This document shows, piece by piece, positions 5,687 through 10,505 of a DNA stretch of 10,505 bases. Position 1 is the first letter of the stretch. Every line of letters starts with the position of its first letter. Source of the stretch: Willaertia magna. Lineage: Eukaryota > Heterolobosea > Eutetramitea > Acrasida > Naegleriidae. Where the stretch lies: the NCBI GenBank assembly GCA_902984215.1, contig CADWAF010000327.1:1-10505 (forward strand), given 5' to 3'. The translations under genes were made by a program, and so were the position numbers. The notes below the pieces were generated by a model, which made no database searches, was not told where the DNA came from, and saw nothing but the letters and a program-made list of their open reading frames with translations.

Positions 5687-7343
5687 TTAAAAAGAAATTT
5701 CTTCCAAACCATTCTCTCCATTATTGTCATCATTATTGTAATCCCCATTATTACCATCAACAACAAACATTCTTTTAGGTTCAGTTCTAGCAATAATTCT
5801 CCCTTTTCTAACATTATAAAGAATTTCTGATTGGAATCTTAATGCTGAAAATGAATCATTTGTGTTTAAAACTATAAAATTTGCTTCATTACCAATTTTA
5901 ATACCATATTTGTTATCGTCAATTTGTAAAGTTTTTGCACTATTATAGGTAATATAATTTAATGCATTTTTTAATTCTGAATATCCCATTAATTGACAAC
6001 AATGTACCCCCATATGTAATACCTTAAATTAATTATCACAAAATTTAACACATTAAGGCAATTAACATTTATACAACACAAATTAAAAATATATAAATAA
6101 CATTAATTAAATAACATAAATATAAACATACCTGTAACATATTAGCATTACCCAATGGATACCATGGATCAAATACATCATCATGTCCAAAACAAACATT
6201 TAATCCATTCTCCACTAATTCTTTCACTCTAGTTAATCCCCTTCTTTTTGGATAACTATCAAATCTACCTTGTAAATGAATATTAACTAATGGATTTGAA
6301 ATAAAATTTAAATTTGACATCTTTAAAAACCTAAATAACTTAAAAGTATAAGCATCATTATAAGATCCCATTGCAGTTGTATGTGAAACTGTAACTTTAC
6401 CTTGATATTTATTTTTAATGGTTTCACTTGCTACAACTTCTAGAAATCTGGATTGTTCATCGTCAATTTCGTCACAATGAATGTCAATAAGTTTATTATT
6501 GTATTTTTTTGCTAATTTGAAAATGTGACGTATGGATTCAACACCGTCTTCACGTGAGAATTCGTAATGTGGAATTCCACCAATGACGTCAACACCGTCC
6601 ATTGCGACGGCCTTTTCAAAAAGTTTAAGGCCAACATTATCACAATCATTGTCACAAATATTATTGTCACAATCATTACCTTGAAAAGAAACTATTCCTT
6701 CTTGTGGAAAGGCAACAATTTGAATTGTAATCAACTCTTTCATTTCCTCTTTCAATTCAATCATTGCTTTCAACGCAATTAACTCTCTATCAGTTGTATC
6801 AATATGAGTTCTAACAAATTGTATTCCATTTAAAATTTGTAATTTTAAAACTTTTTTAGCTCTTTCTTTAACATCATTAATTGTTAAATATTTTTTACGT
6901 TCTGACCATCTTTCAATTCCTTCAAATAAAGTACCACTTTCATTCCATTTTGGTTGACCTGCTGTCATTGTGGTATCTAAATGGATATGTGGTTCAATAA
7001 ATGGTGGTAATAATAATTTACCGTTAAGATTAATAATTTTATTATAATTTTTATTTTGATATTCATGTGTAGTTAATAATTGTTGTTCTTGTTGTTCGAG
7101 TTCAGTATTGTTGGTATTGTTATTGCTGACCTTAATGATATTGGTAATGATACCATTTTCAATTTCAATGTGATGTAAGGTATTGTTGTCATTGTTATTA
7201 TCTAGTTGTTGTTCTGATGGTGGGAGAAATAGTTTAGCATTCATCCATAATTGTTTATTGTTATTATCATTACTAATGTTGTTGTTGAAATTTTCGGATG
7301 AGAGAGAAATGTCTTGCTGAGCTACTGGTTGTTGTGTTAACAT
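5687..7343 (-). CDS. codA-like: Bacterial-type (CodA-like) cytosine deaminase, two exons
   Basis: Spliced model 7343-6132 plus 6022-5687, 515 residues. An amidohydrolase-superfamily enzyme predicted to convert cytosine to uracil plus ammonia in pyrimidine salvage. Metal and active-site motifs match E. coli CodA: PHIHLD (H119, H121), FPQEG (Q214), [12 protein letters not shown] (H289, E292), SHTTAM (H321) and [14 protein letters not shown] (D388), plus [17 protein letters not shown]. Exon 2 supplies [14 protein letters not shown] and the C-terminal strand region. CodA has about 427 residues; the excess is an Asn/Gln-rich N-terminus (about 1-100), a 15-residue Cys/Asn/Asp insertion (223-237) and an Asn-rich tail. 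Fungal cytosine deaminase is an unrelated fold, so this points to bacterial ancestry, with the intron and low-complexity parts gained later. ATG at 7343 follows an A-run. Exact substrate (cytosine, isocytosine or another cyclic amide) is inferred. Confidence 0.92.
6023..6131 (-). other. Intron of the cytosine deaminase gene (109 nt, phase 0)
   Basis: Donor CAG|GTATGT at 6131 and acceptor TTTAAG| ending at 6023. Splicing joins ...GNANMLQ to [14 protein letters not shown], an uninterrupted match to the CodA family. Without splicing exon 1 runs 20 unrelated codons to a stop. Downstream translation from ATG 6013 would lose three conserved residues. Confidence 0.94.
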
Positions 7344-7510
7344 TTTTTTTTAGAGCTAAAACCTTATGTAAACCTTCCAAATTCATTCCACGTGGAATGA
7401 AATTTTACAATTTATAAACAGTTACAACAAAGTTTTTAATTAAATTAAAATTAAGTTTGTAAATTACATTTATTTCAATAGTTACAGTTACAAATATAAA
7501 AATTAAAATT
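7344..7510. other. Intergenic region: codA upstream region
   Basis: 167 bp between the coiled-coil stop and the deaminase ATG, both on the minus strand. It holds the coiled-coil 3' UTR, the deaminase leader ending in an A-run, and the 20-bp palindrome at 7382-7401. No ORF or RNA gene is seen. Confidence 0.6.
7382..7401. promoter_or_regulatory. 20-bp perfect palindrome with CACGTG core upstream of codA
   Basis: A 10-bp arm TTCATTCCAC is followed directly by its exact reverse complement, giving a 20-bp perfect palindrome centred on CACGTG. It ends 38 bp before the deaminase ATG. CACGTG is the classic E-box/G-box half-site pair for bHLH and some bZIP dimers, so it is a good candidate regulatory site for the deaminase. 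It could also act as a cruciform or in the leader RNA. Perfect symmetry of this length is well above what the AT-rich background usually gives. Confidence 0.55.
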
Positions 7511-10447
7511 CTACCTCATTGTTAAAATATTTTCTTTTCCATCTGTTGCTACATAAGGCGCAATCGTCACTCCTTTTGTTTGTTTCACATTATTCACACT
7601 ACTGCTACCACCACTATTCACAAGTGCTGATTGTAAAGGTTTTCTTTTTACAGGTAATACTTTATAACTAATTTCCTTCTTTTCCAATCTATCAATCACT
7701 CCTTGTTGCTCATTATTATCAATGTACTCCTCTTCTTGCTTTCTATCTGAATAAATTAATAACTTTAAATTATTTTCACTGTCTATACTACTAGCTGTTG
7801 TCACTATTGACTTTCTTTTCCTTCCCTCTTCACCACCAGCACTGGTACTATTATGATTATTATTAAGATTACTAATATTAATATGATTCGTATTGTTAAT
7901 ACCATTATTAGGTTGTAATACCAATTTATTAATTGCCTTAGAATGTTTTTGTAATAATCTTTCATTATCTTTAGCTCCCTCTAAATCTAATGATAATCTA
8001 ATACATTTCCCTTCATTCAATAAATTATCATGTTCTAATGATTTCATTTTCAACATTAATTCTTGATTTTGATCAATTAATTTAGCAATTTTCATTTCTA
8101 ATGATGATTGTTCTTTTATAAAGTGATATTCTTTATTCTTTAATTTAAATAATTGTTTCTTTAATTTTTTATATTTTTCTTCTAATTGACTTTTAGATTC
8201 AATTAATTCTTTTGATTTAAAATCAAATTGTTGTTGATCTATTTCTCTTTCTTCACATAAAACTTTATATGTTGCTAATTCATGATTTAAACATTTCACT
8301 TCATTTGTTAACATTTCTTTTTGATTTTCTAATTTTTTAATGATACTTTCTAATTCACGTATTTTATCTTTAGTACCTTCTGGATCTAATGATAATTCAA
8401 TTTGATACATTTCTAATCTTCTTTTTAATTCATCTACTTCTTTAGTTGATATTAATGGTACATTATTACTGACATTAGTATTAACATTATTAAGAACCTT
8501 ACTATATTGATCTTTAATCTCTCTTCTCATTTCCATTAATAATTCTTTTACTTCTGAATTATTGTTCGCACTATTAGCATTGTCTTTTACTACTTCCTTA
8601 TCGGTCAGTTTGTCATCCGTCTGAATAGAAGTATGATTTACATTCTTACTACTTTCCTTAATACTCGCCCTATAATATTCATTATTTAATTCTTCAATAA
8701 TATCATTTAAGGCATATTGCTTTTCAATATGTTTTTCAATTTCTTCTTCCTTTTTGCCTAATGCTTTTTCTAACTTTTTAATTTCAACTTCTCTATTTTG
8801 AACTAATAATTTTAAATTTAATAGTTCCTTTTCCATAGTTGTCATCATTGACACATGTTTATTACTATTTTCTTTTAATACTTCTTGTTGAATGGAAGTT
8901 GATTGTTCTTTAATAAATGTTAAACATTCTTTCTTTAATTTCTCTAAATCGTTTCTTAAATCATTTACCGCTGTATTACTTTCTTTTTCACAAACGGCAA
9001 GTTTCATTTCGTATTGTTGTTTTAATTCTGATAAAGAATTAATCAATTCATTCTTTTCTTTCCTTAATAATTTAATTGTTTTTGTTAATTGTTCAACTTC
9101 TTGACACGACACATTTAATTCGCTTAATAAATTTTCATTATCTTTTGAAAATTTATTTATGATTTGATCCTTCACTTGAACTGCATCTATAAATTGTTCC
9201 AACCTTTTAGCTTGCTCTCCTAATTCATATGCCGCTAAATCCATCTCCTCTGACTTTAATATCTCTAAATGTTTCTTTTGCGCTTTAATAGATTTATTTT
9301 GAATAGATGAATAAATTAATAATAAATGACTCAATTTTTTATAATCAATTAAATCTTCTTCTTTAAATATTTCTTTCTTAATTGTCTCTTCAATAAATTG
9401 TTCATTATTTTTTATAGTGTCATCTACTGTTTTCATAATTTCATTTGTTATAAATTTTGTAAATTGTATCTTTGCATTTTCAGAGCCATTCACACAATAG
9501 GTATCTTGTAAAATCTTAACCATTTCATCAAAACTTAATTTGGAAATATCATAACAAGATCCAACAAAGAAATCTTCTAATGAACTAAAAACACTTTGAT
9601 CTAAAAATTGACTTAAATTTGCACATGTTGTAATAAAACTATTTACAATTTCAGAACTATCTCCATTTAATTTTACTCTTGTCATTTTGTCACTTAATTT
9701 TTTAGTTTGTTTCTCTAAATTCTTTACATGTTCACCAATAAATTCTTTTCTAACATTAGCAATAGAACTGTCATTATTAACAGAAATACTTTTTTGAAAA
9801 TCATCTTCATTCGTTTCATCTTCTTCTTGATTAACATTTTCTTCATGAAAATTAATTTCTTCAGCATTCTCTTCCTCATCAACACTACCATTATCCTCAA
9901 TTTCATTCTCATCATTGTCATCATCTTCTCTATTATTATTTTCTTGTGAAAAATAACTTGCATTTTGTGTATCCACAACAAAATTTTCAGAAACAAAAGA
10001 AAATAAAGAAGGATCAATAGAAGATGCATCTAACATTTTCTGTTTTGATAAATCTAAATTACTGTCATCTTCTAAGAAAGAGGCTAATTTTCTTTCATTC
10101 TTTTTCTTTTTTGATTTATATTCTTCTTCGTAATCCTCTTCAGTGTTATTAATCATTTCGTTATTATTTTCATTTAATTGTTGAATTGGATGATTGGAAG
10201 TGAAACTTAGTTCGTTATGAATGTCATCTTCTATTGAAGATTTACTTAAATAATTAGATAATTTGGAAGAATAAGCTGTTTTATTTGAACTAGTACTATT
10301 AATTACTAAATTATCACTATTGTGTGTTATTGGATCAGATATTAAGGGACTTATTAAAATTTCTTCATTGCTTATGTTTCTAAGGCTACCACTATTATTA
10401 AGATTATTATTATTAATGGTAGTATTGTTATTATTATTTATTATCAT
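7511..10447 (-). CDS. Large acidic coiled-coil protein (978 residues from first ATG; may extend past window)
   Basis: No recognised family. In order: an Asn/Ser-rich N-terminus (1-100); a Lys patch (112-120); a very acidic low-complexity stretch (about 165-217); a helical, less repetitive region with Cys and aromatic residues (about 230-400) that may fold; coiled coil (about 402-595); an Asn-rich hinge (600-665); a second coiled coil (about 667-845); and a disordered tail with basic clusters GRKRKS (875-880) and VKRKP (933-937), ending in GKENILTMR. There is no signal peptide or membrane segment. The build suits a structural, cytoskeletal, centrosomal or nuclear scaffold, but nothing fixes which. 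ATG at 10447 is the first in the window, yet the same frame is open with no stop to the right edge, so the true N-terminus may lie outside. No intron is apparent. Confidence 0.8.
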   Translation of the reverse strand: MIINNNNNTTINNNNLNNSGSLRNISNEEILISPLISDPITHNSDNLVINSTSSNKTAYSSKLSNYLSKSSIEDDIHNELSFTSNHPIQQLNENNNEMINNTEEDYEEEYKSKKKKNERKLASFLEDDSNLDLSKQKMLDASSIDPSLFSFVSENFVVDTQNASYFSQENNNREDDDNDENEIEDNGSVDEEENAEEINFHEENVNQEEDETNEDDFQKSISVNNDSSIANVRKEFIGEHVKNLEKQTKKLSDKMTRVKLNGDSSEIVNSFITTCANLSQFLDQSVFSSLEDFFVGSCYDISKLSFDEMVKILQDTYCVNGSENAKIQFTKFITNEIMKTVDDTIKNNEQFIEETIKKEIFKEEDLIDYKKLSHLLLIYSSIQNKSIKAQKKHLEILKSEEMDLAAYELGEQAKRLEQFIDAVQVKDQIINKFSKDNENLLSELNVSCQEVEQLTKTIKLLRKEKNELINSLSELKQQYEMKLAVCEKESNTAVNDLRNDLEKLKKECLTFIKEQSTSIQQEVLKENSNKHVSMMTTMEKELLNLKLLVQNREVEIKKLEKALGKKEEEIEKHIEKQYALNDIIEELNNEYYRASIKESSKNVNHTSIQTDDKLTDKEVVKDNANSANNNSEVKELLMEMRREIKDQYSKVLNNVNTNVSNNVPLISTKEVDELKRRLEMYQIELSLDPEGTKDKIRELESIIKKLENQKEMLTNEVKCLNHELATYKVLCEEREIDQQQFDFKSKELIESKSQLEEKYKKLKKQLFKLKNKEYHFIKEQSSLEMKIAKLIDQNQELMLKMKSLEHDNLLNEGKCIRLSLDLEGAKDNERLLQKHSKAINKLVLQPNNGINNTNHINISNLNNNHNSTSAGGEEGRKRKSIVTTASSIDSENNLKLLIYSDRKQEEEYIDNNEQQGVIDRLEKKEISYKVLPVKRKPLQSALVNSGGSSSVNNVKQTKGVTIAPYVATDGKENILTMR
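10391..10445. repeat. AAT/ATT trinucleotide-rich tract encoding Asn runs
   Basis: An imperfect run of ATT on the plus strand (AAT on the minus strand) codes for the Asn runs in the first 20 residues of the coiled-coil protein. Similar but shorter tracts encode Asn runs in the deaminase N-terminus and in the DUF4832 protein near 2414-2430, so this is a general habit of the genome. Confidence 0.7.
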
Positions 10448-10505
10448 ATGATTTGTAGTTATTAATTGTTGCGTAACAGTATGGATACTACTTTGAGATA
10501 AACTA

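Noticed and set aside
6567..6782. Plus-strand frame opposite the cytosine deaminase
   Set aside because: Antisense of conserved enzyme core; no motif or start context.
9724..10029. Overlapping frames on both strands inside the acidic region of the coiled-coil gene
   Set aside because: Low-complexity shadow frames (Met/Lys- or Phe/Ile-rich) with no independent support.
1..10505. CRISPR array, insertion sequence, transposase or viral gene
   Set aside because: No regularly spaced repeats, no terminal inverted repeats with a transposase, and no viral protein motifs were seen.

Overview
This looks like nuclear DNA of an AT-rich, compact eukaryotic genome. It has a eukaryotic elongation factor eEF1A, GT-AG introns of about 100 nt, a nuclear-type tRNA with a box A/box B promoter, AATAAA signals, asparagine-rich proteins from AAT-type codon runs, and A-runs directly before start codons. 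The NHL-propeller protein, the secreted cellulase and the bacterial-type cytosine deaminase would fit a free-living amoeboid protist. A heterolobosean such as Naegleria is my best guess, but the sequence alone does not prove it.

Layout, left to right. Positions 1-1215 (minus) hold the first 405 codons of eEF1A; the C-terminus runs off the left edge. Only about 16 bases beyond its start codon, on the plus strand, lies the 3' part of a secreted, probably GPI-anchored DUF4832-family protein (1232-2559) with no visible 5' half. It converges on a cytosolic NHL-repeat beta-propeller gene (3606-2569, minus); the stop codons are 9 bp apart. Next on the minus strand are a tRNA-Thr(AGT) (3764-3691), an orphan cysteine-repeat coding fragment (4148-3840), a three-exon secreted GH45 endoglucanase (5442-4184), a two-exon CodA-type cytosine deaminase (7343-5687), and a large acidic coiled-coil protein (10447-7511) whose frame stays open to the right edge.

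I do not see a cluster serving one pathway. These look like independent housekeeping, secretory and metabolic genes packed closely, mostly in tandem on the minus strand. No intergenic stretch exceeds 300 bases. The points most worth a second look are: the cellulase, which carries a strongly basic, antimicrobial-peptide-like segment of about 78 residues between its signal peptide and a small Cys-rich module; the bacterial-type cytosine deaminase, with a gained intron and a Cys/Asn/Asp insertion beside the active site; a perfect 20-bp palindrome with a CACGTG core upstream of it; and two coding fragments (DUF4832 and the Cys-repeat) that each begin right behind an 11-nt T-run with their 5' parts missing.
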